64,000 nt of DNA from Tenrec ecaudatus (taxonomy: Eukaryota > Chordata > Mammalia > Afrosoricida > Tenrecidae). Where the stretch lies: contig NC_134546.1 of the NCBI RefSeq assembly GCF_050624435.1, positions 16,949,001 through 17,013,000 on the forward strand. Direction: 5' to 3'. A program made the translations under genes and the position numbers. Shown here piece by piece: positions 12,694-21,108 of the stretch. Numbering within the stretch: the stretch's first letter is position 1; each line of letters begins with the position of its first letter. The notes beneath the pieces were generated by a model. The model was not told the origin of the DNA and searched no databases. It was given only the letters and a program-made list of their open reading frames with translations.

Positions 12694-15600
12694 ACTGCTA
12701 AAATGTCAGCAGTTCAAAACCACCAGTTGTTCCTCTGGAGAAAGACGGGACTTTCGACTCTCATGAACAACTGTGGTACGGGAAACTCACAGTGCAGTTC
12801 TACCCTGTCGTATAGGGTCACTGTGAGCCGGCATCAACTTGATGGCAGTGAGAGTTCACACACGCACACACACACACACAATTCTAAGCTCTGGAAGAAT
12901 AAAGATTATTAACCACAAAACGCCAGCATCTTTTCACACTATATTGCAGATTTAATCATGGCCCTATATAATAGCTCTTTTAAAAAAATCTATCCTATTC
13001 CTGATGGATACTTTTTTATATGCCTCAGACCCTCTGAATAATGAAGCTACCTGTTTTGCATCAAGGTTAAGTACAGACTGAGTGAAGTATTATAAATGGG
13101 GTCACACAATACTTGTCAATTTGATTAATGTCACTCAGATAATGTCTTCAAAGTTCATCCATGTTGTAATTCTAGAATGCACCAAGAGTTCATTTCTCTT
13201 TGTGGTTGAATAATATCCCTTTGTTTATATCCATTTGTTGATGGACCCTTGGGTTATTCCCACAATTTGGGTCTTATGAATAATGCTACGACGCATAATT
13301 TGTGTGTTTTTTTCTTTCATAATTTACTATCGAGCATGATGTCAGACCAGTGAGACAGGAAAGAGCTCAGTCCCTCTGCCTGGCAGGGCTTATCTTAAGC
13401 AGCGCAGTGACACAATATATAACTTTTCACTTGATTACACTGCTGTTGGCTTCTTCAAATGAGTTTTCACATACATATGAGGTGACTGAAAACAACAGAG
13501 TTTGAGTCAGGTGTACCTTAGTCCTCAAAGAGACGTCTTTTCTCTCACACTCACAAGAAGTCTTGTGCACATTTGTCCAATGCAAGATGTTTGATTCTTG
13601 ACTGCTACTTCCATGACCGCTAATTATGGGTCCAAATAAATTGAAATCCTCAATAGCTTCATTTTTTAAAATAGCTTCATTTTGTTCACTGTCATGCTAT
13701 TGTTTATTGGCCCAGTGTGAGGATTTGAGTTTTCTTTCCATCGAGTTGTGATCCATACTGAAGGCTGTAGTCTTTCCATCAGTTAAGTGTTTCAAGTTCT
13801 CTTCACTTTCAGAAAATCATGTCATCTGTACACTGCGGGTTGTTCACATGTTTCCCTTCGATCTCGATGCTGCATTCTTCTCCAGAGTCCGGTTTCTTGG
13901 ATCATTTGCTCAGCATCAGACTGAATAAATATGGCGAAAGGGAACACAATCCTGATGCATATCTTTCCCAAATTTAACCACACAGTATTCCCTTGTTCTG
14001 TTCAAATAACTAACTGTCTTTTGGTTAAAGAGTTACGGAATTCCCACAGCTTGCACCTTATCTGTCATTTGTTATGATCCATACAATCAAATGCCTTTGT
14101 ACAGTCAATAAAATTAGACAATTAGTCAAAAGTTAGATGTAAGTAAACATCTGACTGGTATTCTCTGGATGTTTTTGTTTCGTTTTACAACATAAGGGAA
14201 ATCTGGGCAGTGAATAAAGAAGACTAAAGGAAAATCAGTGCATTTACTTATGTTATTGGCAAAGTATATTGCCTATACCACAGACTTCTGGAAGAACAAC
14301 CAAATCTGTCTTAGAAGAGGTACAGTCAGAATTCTCTCTAGAAGTGAGAGCCTTCGTCCCATGTGCTTTGGACGTGTCATCAAGGGCATCAGACCCTGGA
14401 GAAGGACATCATGCTTGGTAAAGAATGGATCAGTGAAAAGGAGGAAGACCCTCAATGACATGGACTGCCACAGCGACCGCCACAGTGGGTTCAAACACCG
14501 GGTTCAAGCAACGATTGGGAGGATGGCGTAGAAGAGGGCCGGATTGGGTTCTGTTAATCGTAGTGTAGCTGTGAGTCAAGACAAGTTGAGTCAACTCAAT
14601 TTGATGGCACCTAACAACCAGAGATGAGTGTCCACCGCTCTACCCCAGTCTAGGAAAGGGGTACTTACTTACCCTGCCTTTTGAATGAAGACGCAACCAC
14701 CGGCTTTTTCAGGCCACTTTTCCTTAGGTTACTGCTTACTGCATCTTGAGGCAACAGTGAACTGTTTGTCTGTATACCTAAGCCAGAAATCATTACAGCA
14801 TTGACATCTGTGCACAAAGTAAATGACTGAACACCAACTTCCAGACTCTAACACATAGTCTTTGCAAGTTACTCGGTTAGCTTCACAGTTTCTAGATGAA
14901 ATTAGCATTAGCCTTGAAGCTCCTTATATCCACTGTAGGAAAGCAGGAGGCCCCAAGCCAGAAGCACCACAGTGAAAACACTGGCCCAGTCTTCTCAGAC
15001 CTCAGACATTCACTACTAGTTTTCTGGGGAGCTGTCTTCTTTTTTTTTCCTCCCATGAGTAATTTTGTTTTGATGGTTTCATTATTTTTTTAATAGCTGT
15101 GATCTTACTTACACTGGTTTACAAAAAAAAAAATTCACATTAAAAAACTTAGTGTATGTTCCATAAATTGCATAGGAGATACTCATACTAAAAAATTATC
15201 CTTTATCTAAAATTCAAATTTAACGGAACATTTTATATCTTGTTTGGCTGCCCTTGTGATCTAACATTTTCCAAATTTTGTTCCAATTATTATTAACGGC
15301 TGCCTGACAAGCTAGCCCGCGGCTTAACCACATGGCTGATCCTTTGATGTTTCTAATTTTTCAATATTACAAGTGACCATAAGATGAACAGCTCTGGACA
15401 AAATGCTTTTCCTGTACCAAAGATTATTTTCTTCAAAATAGAAGTCACACTAGTGAGTCAGAAAATAATAATTTTGAGGGGTTTAGTATGTCACATTTTC
15501 CTGGAGAACAACAACAAGGAACGTTGAACAACAATCTCTACCGTGCTGCCAGCTTTGCTTTCTAAAGATAGAAATGGGCATGTCACGTTGTTTCTCAAAA

Positions 15601-18485
15601 CCTTTCTCTAACTCCCAAACACCAATACTCTGGTGCATGGCACCTGGAAAGGAGCAGTGGGTTAGAGACGGGGCTGCTAACCGAAGGTCAGCAGTTCAAA
15701 CCCATCAGCTGTCCCATGGGAGGAAGGAGTGTCAGTTCTTTCCATAAAGATTACTGCCCTGGATACACTAGGAGGCAGTTCCCTTCTGTTCTGTAAGGTC
15801 GCTGGGAGTCAGAATCAACTAGATGGCAGTTGATGTTTGTGATCACTTGATCAATACTTCCCAAGGAGAGGAAAACATGTAAGGTGTGTAACAGATACTG
15901 CAGAGTTCCTAAGTGATGCAAATACTTAATGTGCTCAGAGACTAACAGCGGTTCTCAACCTTCCTAATGCCGTGGCCCTTTCATACGGTTCCTTATGTTG
16001 TGGTGAGCCCTCCAACCATAACATTATTTTCGTTGCTACTTCCTAACTATAATTTTGCTACTGTTATGAATTGGGTGACCCTGTGAAAGGGTCATTTGAC
16101 CCCCAGGTTAAGGACTGCTGGACTAACAGAAAGGCTGGAGGTTCAAGTCCACCAATGGCACCTTGGAAGAAAGGCCTGGAGATCTACTTCTATAAAAGCA
16201 GTCAGCGGGGGTAGAAGGGAGAAAAAAAAAGGGCTGGTACTGAAGGCTCAATAGAAAGTAACTGTCTAGAAAAGAATGAGGGCAACATATATACAAATAT
16301 GCCTGATTCAACTGATGTGTGGATTGTGGTAAGACTTGTATGAGCCCCCAATAAAATGATTTAAAAAAATTGGAATAGAAAGATGATGGGATTTTTCCGA
16401 GGAAATAAATAAATAAAAGCAGTCAATAAAGAGCCCATGAAACACAGTTGTACACTGACACGCATCGGTTCGCCATGACTTTAAATCAATTCTAGTGGTC
16501 ATGGTGGTGAAGCAGATAGTGTCAATGACTTTTACAAATGGTTACAGTAACTTACACTCCACTGGCAATGCCAGAGAGCCCCGACTTGACATTTGCCTGT
16601 GGTCTCAGCATCTTCAAAATCTTTGCTACATTGGTAGTAAAATTTATTGTTTTAATTTTGCATTTCCAAAATATTTGCATTTTAGTGAGTCTAAGAATTT
16701 TCCCCTTACATGCACAGACCAAGAAATATTTTCATTTTGGTTAGTCTAGGTCTTTTGACTTTGACTAGGACGCCTTAGCAACTTAATATTGATTTAGATG
16801 AGCTATTAACTGAACCTGGAATTTGCCACCAGGGACAAACCGCTCCTCACCAGCTAGGTCATCCTTTTTCCTCTTCTTTGGTTTGCAGGCAGTAGACTCA
16901 CAAGCTGATACTGTTGATTCTGAATGGCAACCTAACTGGGGCGCGATGATCTCCTTAAGACCTAGAAACAACAAGTTTCCGAATTATGACTACTATACCC
17001 AGGAGAACGCCGGGGCTCTAAGTAGACATTTAAGGGAAAAATAATTTACTATCTTCCCTTATTCCCAAAATAAATCAGGGGCTGTCTGCTTTAAAGAAGT
17101 TCCTGGGGGCGGGGGGAGTTCCTAGGAACTCCCCTAAACAGGTTTCTTGCTCATAGACTATTAAATGGGACGCTAACATGTCGGGAGCTGCTACCCACTC
17201 AAGATAGGTAAGAAATGAAGAGGGAAAATCACCTCCCAGGTACAAACACACCAACCACAAAAGACTGACACAGACATTTTCAGAGTCTCTTTTAAACAAG
17301 GTATTGATTTTCCACATCTTCAAAGATAAGCAAGACAGAACATGACAAGATTCTGCTTTGTTCTTTGTTTTCACTAGCACAAGATATCTGAGGAGGAATA
17401 CACATTTAATTGAAGTAGACTTTGCTAGATTGTCTCAAGGAAAAGAGAACGCGCAAAGACGTACTCTGGGTCATTAACCTCAACCAAGCAGGCTTCATGC
17501 AGGTGTGCCGGCTGGACTTAAAGGCAGGAAGGCTTTTCACTTGGATTATCCACCGACTGCTTCTCAAGGCAGCCAAGACAGTGTCAAATGCCACTGGTGG
17601 AATCTCCCATTCCCACTTAAACCCCACCCCCGCATACTGATTGTATCAACACTACCACTCACCGCTGGCATCAAAGTTGAGGAAGTCTGAGAATTCCTGA
17701 GCCAATGTCTCATCGCTGGCAAAGGCGCAGATGCAAGCAAAGAAATGAATGCATCTCTGCGCCGCCTCGTCCTTGGCAGCGTTGGACTTGTGCGATTTCA
17801 GGGTCTGGCAGGAGCAGAAGAAGCGGCGCTCCGGCAAGCTTTTGGCACTGATTTTCTGCACAAAGGATGCGTGCAAATATCCTAGGCTGTGCTTCTGGCT
17901 TGCCTTGCATTTCACCACCAAGATGTTTTTCGTGATCCTCTGTACTAGTGGACCCGTGGGCTCCGTGGCCAGCTGCCAGATGGTCTGCTTCGTTTCGGGG
18001 GAGGCCTGCATTGCGTTCAGGACAGAACTCTTCAGGGGCAGAGGCGTGGCCTCTGCCTGGCAGTTCACGGCCAGCTTGATGTGCTGGCACTGGTTTTCCA
18101 CGACAACTTGGGTGGCAGCTTTCAGGCATGAGGGGACGTAACATCGCCCAGAGCTCAGCTGCGTGATGATCGTGCCGTCTACTGTCTGGATGGTCGTCTC
18201 GGAAACTCCGAGCTCCACAAAGCAGCGGTAGTCCGGACCCCGGTCCCTTTGCCGCACTGAGTAGACCTGCAGGTCAGAGCCCGTGATGATCTTGACCGCT
18301 TCCACACTGGGCTGCTTCCGGGCTCCGTAGCGGAAAATGGTCCCACACGTCTTGTTCTTACAGCTCAGTCCCCGGGTTCCATTGTAGGTGCCACACCGAG
18401 GACACTTCCTGATCCCTCTCAGTGTGGCCTTCCCCAGGTCAGATAAGAAGGCTGGGACTTTCGTCCTCAGAGAGCTGTGCTCCAT
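430..18485 (-). CDS. C2orf42: C2orf42, five coding exons, 3' part beyond the left edge
   Basis: A conserved vertebrate protein of unknown function, about 574 residues in human. The window holds joined exons 18485-17663, 16961-16851, 14777-14673, 12350-12246 and 537-430, giving 1252 nt or 417 codons plus one base. All introns are GT-AG and every junction keeps frame. The N-terminus has a zinc-ribbon or treble-clef-like cluster (C28-x2-C31, C42-x4-C47). A second cluster, CxC at 224-226 and CxH at 245-247, has SWIM-like spacing. Near the C-terminal part in view are conserved blocks such as [20 protein letters not shown] and [14 protein letters not shown]. The gene is followed upstream on the minus strand by a CpG-rich promoter. 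Identity rests on remembered similarity to human C2orf42. Function is not known, and the metal-binding roles are inference. Confidence 0.95.
1147..1326 (+). mobile_element. tRNA-derived SINE (AfroSINE type)
   Basis: Box-B-like ggtcagcagtttgaaaccac followed by the family body gatgaggctttctactc. The 3' part is degraded. Confidence 0.8.
1424..1500 (+). mobile_element. SINE 3' fragment
   Basis: Only the tail portion, with gctgtgagtcagaatcaagc. Confidence 0.55.
2130..2277 (+). mobile_element. L1 3' end, 5'-truncated
   Basis: Ends with the family signature gataagagttgtacaagccc then ccaataaaatgactaaaa. A (tgga)n expansion lies inside at about 2216-2234. Confidence 0.75.
2593..3560. repeat. Minisatellite, about 27 units of 35-37 bp
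   Basis: The unit begins acagacttgcagtgcaggg and ends cctgaaggtggggg. Twenty-seven units can be counted, varying in the G-run length (four to six), in agacagac versus tcagac, and in tgcag versus tgccg. Units are very similar, which points to recent expansion. G runs on one strand could form quadruplexes (inference). It lies in a C2orf42 intron. Open frames through it on both strands are by-products of the repeat. Confidence 0.97.
3681..6828 (-). mobile_element. Composite L1 insertion with three 3' ends in one unit
   Basis: Flanked by a perfect 15-bp target-site duplication, cgtgtcctattttct (3666-3680 and 6829-6843). Read on the minus strand, a main L1 3' region (about 6828-4637) ends with an A-rich tail, then a short second 3' end (about 4632-4515) follows, and then a third (about 4505-3693), all in the same orientation. 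A roughly 247-bp module recurs inside it. No intact L1 ORF is seen. L1 assignment rests on the terminal gagcccctaataaaatg signal, A tail and target-site duplication. Confidence 0.85.
6908..7215 (+). mobile_element. SINE interrupted by a tiny tRNA-like insert
   Basis: SINE head and box B at 6908-6990, body to 7045, insert 7046-7121, then tail gagttggaactgactcaatg. The insert is bounded by atacccttt(gg) duplications. Confidence 0.8.
7044..7121 (+). mobile_element. 78-bp retroinsert with tRNA box A
   Basis: Starts ggggcatagctcagttag, a close match to a tRNA 5' end and pol III box A, then G/A-rich text and an A-rich tail caaacaaacaaaaaatg. Target duplication atacccttt at 7035-7043 and 7122-7130. 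Confidence 0.65.
7577..7750 (+). mobile_element. tRNA-derived SINE
   Basis: Box-B-like ggttggtggttcaaacccac and the AfroSINE body, with a degraded tail. Confidence 0.78.
7751..8249. other. C2orf42 intron, nothing recognised
   Basis: About 500 bp of moderate GC between a SINE and an old L1. No splice-bounded ORF or known repeat is seen. Confidence 0.5.
8250..8800 (+). mobile_element. Old L1-like fragment
   Basis: Carries the typical L1 phrase gctgagtgaaatgagtcaaa followed by aggacaaacattgta and a decayed 3' region. Boundaries are uncertain. Confidence 0.5.
9251..9367 (+). mobile_element. Palindromic MITE, copy 1
   Basis: 117 bp with ends tactgtgcatactc and gagtatatacagta, about 23-bp inverted repeats, and an interior ttaccacaaaaactgcatta. 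One of four copies in the window. Confidence 0.75.
9497..9612 (-). mobile_element. Palindromic MITE, copy 2, inverted
   Basis: 116 bp, reverse complement of copy 1 in layout (cgcataagccgag to cttatactcgagcg). Only 129 bp from copy 1, so the two form an inverted pair. Confidence 0.75.
9797..10600 (-). mobile_element. L1 3' end interrupted by an opposite L1 3' end
   Basis: Begins with ttattattattaatcatttt attgggg in two parts (T-rich tail plus terminal signal) and runs on the minus strand to about 10600. Its internal order breaks at about 10205 and resumes at about 10376 (cctatctgtactaatgtgtg). Between these lies a plus-strand L1 3' end (10206-10375). Confidence 0.75.
10206..10375 (+). mobile_element. 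L1 3' end nested inside a minus-strand L1
   Basis: Reads ggagctgatgccagggactt through to gagcccccaatacaatgatt plus A tail. It splits the surrounding L1 copy. Target-site duplication is not clear. Confidence 0.75.
10600..11775 (+). mobile_element. RTE/BovB-type LINE, reverse transcriptase remnant
   Basis: Frames through 10600-11040 read [18 protein letters not shown], then FDCVDHN and, further on, MEIPEHVT, matching the RT core of mammalian RTE/BovB elements. Later parts match the C-terminal region (around tagacgaga-like gacggagtgactcggtgg). Multiple frameshifts and stops show it is dead. It sits in a C2orf42 intron. Confidence 0.82.
12246..12350 (-). CDS. C2orf42: C2orf42 coding exon 4
   Basis: 105 bp between acceptor CCTTAG and donor GTAAGT. 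It encodes [20 protein letters not shown] and [16 protein letters not shown], a block strongly conserved with the human protein. Confidence 0.93.
12531..12600 (-). mobile_element. RTE 3' end fragment
   Basis: Begins ttgttgttaagtgctatgga and continues ttctgactcatagcaaccct, the reverse complement of the RTE 3' terminus. Confidence 0.65.
12655..12690. repeat. (CA)n microsatellite
   Basis: Uninterrupted CA run of about 17 units directly 5' of a SINE. Confidence 0.95.
12692..12853 (+). mobile_element. SINE between two (CA)n tracts
   Basis: Starts at gaactgctaaaatgtcagca without the SINE head and ends gatggcagtgagagttc, then a second (CA)n tract at 12857-12882. Confidence 0.8.
12857..12882. repeat. 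(CA)n microsatellite
   Basis: Short CA tract following the SINE tail, with one CG interruption. Confidence 0.9.
13085..13310 (-). mobile_element. Old L1 ORF2/3' fragment
   Basis: Contains the diverged L1 phrases gtcttcaaagttcatccatg and ttgatggacccttgggttat, typical of old mammalian L1 in reverse orientation. Confidence 0.7.
13390..14185 (-). mobile_element. RTE/BovB-type fragment, reverse orientation
   Basis: Has atttgctcagcatcagactg, gaataaatatggcgaaaggg and tgttatgatccatacaatca, all standard in reverse RTE ORF2. No intact ORF. Confidence 0.78.
14190..14632 (+). mobile_element. RTE 3' end
   Basis: Contains agaacaaccaaatctgtctt, ctggagaaggacatcatgct, tggtaaagaatggatcagtg and a terminal gatggcacctaacaacca. 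It lies head-to-head with the preceding reverse fragment. Confidence 0.8.
14673..14777 (-). CDS. C2orf42: C2orf42 coding exon 3
   Basis: 105 bp. The acceptor CTTAG before GTATACAG was chosen over the CAG seven bases downstream because only it keeps the frame for [20 protein letters not shown]. The donor is GTAAGT. The segment is short, polar and basic, probably a linker. Confidence 0.88.
14860..15630. other. C2orf42 intron, nothing recognised
   Basis: A/T-rich intronic sequence with T and A tracts at about 15037-15048 and 15122-15132. No feature recognised. Confidence 0.5.
15640..15836 (+). mobile_element. tRNA-derived SINE
   Basis: Box-B-like ggtcagcagttcaaacccat and terminal agtcagaatcaactagatgg. 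Confidence 0.85.
15948..16120 (+). mobile_element. Non-autonomous SPIN (hAT) element, perfect 8-bp TSD
   Basis: 173 bp with terminal inverted repeats gcggttctcaacc and a diverged ggttaaggactgctg, the signature of SPIN MITEs. Flanked by gactaaca at 15940-15947 and 16121-16128. It interrupts a SINE. Confidence 0.85.
16205..16412 (+). mobile_element. L1 3' end inserted in a SINE, 13-bp TSD
   Basis: Flanked by perfect duplications ataaaagcagtca (16192-16204 and 16413-16425). The core ends tatgagcccccaataaaatg and an A-rich tail. It splits a SINE that continues on both sides. Confidence 0.88.
16851..16961 (-). CDS. C2orf42: C2orf42 coding exon 2
   Basis: 111 bp between acceptor TTTCTAG and donor GTGAGG. 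It encodes [20 protein letters not shown] and then a lysine/arginine-rich [11 protein letters not shown] segment that could act as a nuclear localisation signal (inference). It is in phase with both neighbours. Confidence 0.93.
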
Positions 18486-18497
18486 GTCTCACCGGCC
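17663..18497 (-). CDS. C2orf42: C2orf42 coding exon 1 (start codon exon)
   Basis: The acceptor CTCCTAG precedes base 18497, a 12-nt 5' UTR follows, and ATG is at 18485-18483 with G at -3 and +4. The exon codes for residues 1-274 plus one base and ends before the donor GTGAGT (17662-17657). Reading past the donor gives only two more codons and a stop, which supports splicing here. It carries both cysteine clusters of the protein. Confidence 0.95.
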
Positions 18498-18847
18498 CTA
18501 GGAGAGGCGATAAGCCCATTAGAAAGAGTACACAGCCAGACCGAGAAAAGTGAAAACCCTGTAGGATACTGAATTCAGAGAGTGAAATGGAAGGATTCTG
18601 TCCACACGTTTAAACTGCATCTTCAAGCAGAGCATCAATATAAACCCTCCAAATAAAAGCGGAAGAAACTTTGCCTTTGTTATCTGGGCATTCCTGTTAA
18701 GTCCTAAAGCAACAACCAAAGCATGGCTGCAGGGTTGACTCTGCTCTAGCGCCTGGCGCGCTCAGGTGCTTAACCATGGCAAGAACCAGAAGACAAGAAA
18801 GATGAGTTGCTTCCCTCCACTGTCCCCAGAGCCCAGCCCAATCCTAC

Positions 18848-18899
18848 CTGTGCCAGCAGCAGGGCATCTGAGAAACAGTGCTGCCGGAACGCACGAGCC
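18848..18899 (-). other. C2orf42: Putative non-coding 5' UTR exon of C2orf42
   Basis: 52 bp bounded by a pyrimidine-rich acceptor (CACCTTTTAG) and a donor (CACAG/GTAGGATT), 350 bp upstream of the start-codon exon. It has no useful ORF, as expected for UTR. It is inferred from splice signals only; a transcript is needed to confirm it. Confidence 0.45.
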
Positions 18900-19290
18900 C
18901 TAAAAGGTGCTTCATTAGTTTGTGGTCATCAGAGCAGAAAGGTGAAGACATAGTTTTTTGCAGAATAAATGATACTACTTTCGAAAATCTTCTGAAGTGG
19001 GAAGTCTATGGTGTAATAATGGAGACATTCTACTTCCTCCCAGGGGTCTGAGCATTGGCAGAGCTCGGGTTCCACAGTCCCCAGGGGAGAGCCTGGCCGA
19101 CTATGGGGAGAACAAGGAAAAACACGGTATCCTTATATGGAGATGGGCACTTGTTATCGAGATCAGCTAGAACAAGAATTTAATTAGTGTTTCACAGCTA
19201 TTTGAGGAAGAGTTGTCAGAAAATGGTGAGATAAGCAAGCGTTTTGTACTCTCCAACTGCAAGGTGAGGTGGTATGAGTATTGTTACAGA
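18900..19290. other. C2orf42 5' intron, nothing recognised
   Basis: Non-repetitive stretch upstream of the putative UTR exon. No feature recognised. Confidence 0.5.
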
Positions 19291-19291
19291 G

Positions 19292-19495
19292 GAGAAGCCC
19301 TGATAGTACAGTGACTGCGAGTTGGGCTGAAATCTGAAAGGTCAACAGTTCAAAAACACCAGCAGCTCCTCAGGAGAAGGTCGGGGCTTTCTACTCCTGT
19401 AAAGAGTTCCAGTCCCAGAAACTCACAGGGGCGGTTCTACGTTGTCCTGTAGGGTGGCTATGAGTCGGCATAGGTTCTTTGGCAGCAAGTGTGAG
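19292..19495 (+). mobile_element. tRNA-derived SINE
   Basis: Full-length-looking copy from gccctgatagtacagtgact to gtggctatgagtcggcatag. Confidence 0.85.
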
Positions 19496-19499
19496 GGTT

Positions 19500-20025
19500 T
19501 TTTTTGCATAACACAGGAAATTATCGAGAACCATAGAGCCCAAACACTCCACAGTCAAACGCTCCTCTCTCTGAATCATAGGGCTTCATGCTTTTCAAAA
19601 TGCGTGCACATGGTTTCATTTGAATCTCACAGTAGTAGGGTCTCATTTGAGACAAACAATACAACTGAACATCAGCAAAGTAATTTGCCTCAGGCCACCG
19701 ACAACATACTGCAGCAATGCAGATTCTCTATGAAGAGAGTGAATTTCCCCTTAAGACTTCTTTAGCATTTTATCAGTGTTTTCAAACCTACAGAGAAATG
19801 GAAGGAACTCTATAGTGAACACTCATGCACAATCTAGATTTCATAATAGCCTTTTACTGAATCTGCTTTATCACATATATAACATTCCATCCTCTTATCC
19901 ATCTTAAATTTTGATTCATTTTAAAATAAATGGACTCAGTTCAGCAAGTGTCTTACTAACCCAGACTTACGTCCATCAAGCCATTCCGCTCAGAGTGAGC
20001 ATACAGGAGAACTGCCTCTGTGGAT
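19500..20025. other. C2orf42 5' intron, nothing recognised
   Basis: A/T-rich, no recognised repeat or exon. Old repeats too diverged to read by eye are possible. Confidence 0.45.
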
Positions 20026-20029
20026 TTCC

Positions 20030-20150
20030 AAGACTATAACTCTCTACTGGAGTAGAAAGCCCAGTCTTTCTCCTGCAGAGCGGCTGGTGGTTTTGAATTG
20101 CTGACTGCGATTAGCAGCCCAATAAGTTGGGCCACTAGGGATCATGTATG
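20030..20150 (-). mobile_element. SINE, head half
   Basis: Reverse copy with agcggctggtggttttgaat and gttgggccactagggatc. Confidence 0.75.
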
Positions 20151-20186
20151 TTATTAATAAAGTTCAATGTTTCTAATGCTTTTTTG

Positions 20187-20211
20187 GTTGTTGTTGTTGT
20201 TGTTGTTGTTG
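20187..20211. repeat. (TTG)n microsatellite
   Basis: About eight TTG units. Confidence 0.9.
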
Positions 20212-20497
20212 AGGTAATCTGCGTGTGGTTTAGAAACAGGACCAAAAGGGATGGTCCTAATATAGTCTTAGCACATTTCTGTAATCCACTAATTAGCAAT
20301 CTGGGAAGTACAATAAGACTGTTTTGGAATGCCTATCTTTTCACTGATGCTATAACATTTCGAACGGGAATTTTTGCTGTGTCCATAAATAAAACTTTAT
20401 GAAGCACAAGCTATAATATGATTTCTCCATCGTAGCACAACTGACATTTAGCACTGGGTAAGTCTTTGTTGGTGGGGGCTGGTTCTGTCACTGTAGG

Positions 20498-20976
20498 TGT
20501 GGCAGTTACACAATCTCCTGTCAACTTGAGCAAAGGGGGATAGTCTAGCCTGTCAATCAGGTCATAGTCAATGATGCCTCTTCCTCCATGGAGGCAGGAC
20601 ACACACTCTCTGCTTCACATTCTGTTGACAAGCCACAAGAAGCTATGCTGATGGCAGTCAGGGCTCTGGAGCTGGAGAAGTCACATGGAGAGCTGCGCCA
20701 GCGCTGAGATGCTTCCACAAGACTTTTCATCCACTGGCCTGTGATCTTCCTGCTTTCAGCATCGTTTCATGTGTTGCGTGAGTCTGTAGAAGAATTTATG
20801 AACTAGTATTGGACATATGAGCTAATATTGGACTTATGGGCTAATATCAAACTTATGAACTAGACCTGGACTGGGCTGGGGTGTTTTCTTAGTGTACAAT
20901 TCCTCTTGGATATAAAGCTCTCTCACACACATATGAGTGCCTCTGGATTTGTTTCTCTAGTCAACCCAGACCAACA
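20498..20976 (+). mobile_element. LTR-like repeat, copy 1
   Basis: About 480 bp, starting tgtggcagttacacaatctc and ending tagtcaacccagaccaaca, TG...CA ends, a tataaag near the 3' part. Two other copies share ends and length. Could be a solo LTR; other classes are not excluded. Confidence 0.6.
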
Positions 20977-21108
20977 GTGTAGTTTTAGCCAAACCTGGGC
21001 TTTACCCACTAGATGCCAGTAGCAATCCTCTCAGTTGTGTTAGTCAGAGATGCACACTCCCTGCCACAAAAAATAAAACAAAACAAAAACAACCCTCACG
21101 AAACAAAA

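Larger units (their letters stand above)
15891..16500 (+). mobile_element. SINE interrupted by SPIN and by an L1 3' end
   Basis: SINE pieces 15891-15947, 16129-16204 and 16426-16500 join into one element (ggctggaggttcaagtccac, then gagcccatgaaacacagttg). The breaks are filled by the SPIN at 15948 and the L1 end at 16205, each with a perfect duplication. Confidence 0.85.

Noticed and set aside
17710..18144. 144- and 130-codon alternative frames overlapping C2orf42
   Set aside because: They are shadows of the conserved C2orf42 exon and match nothing I know.
20148..20402. 84-codon open frame with a run of valines
   Set aside because: The valines come from the (TTG)n microsatellite; no support for coding.
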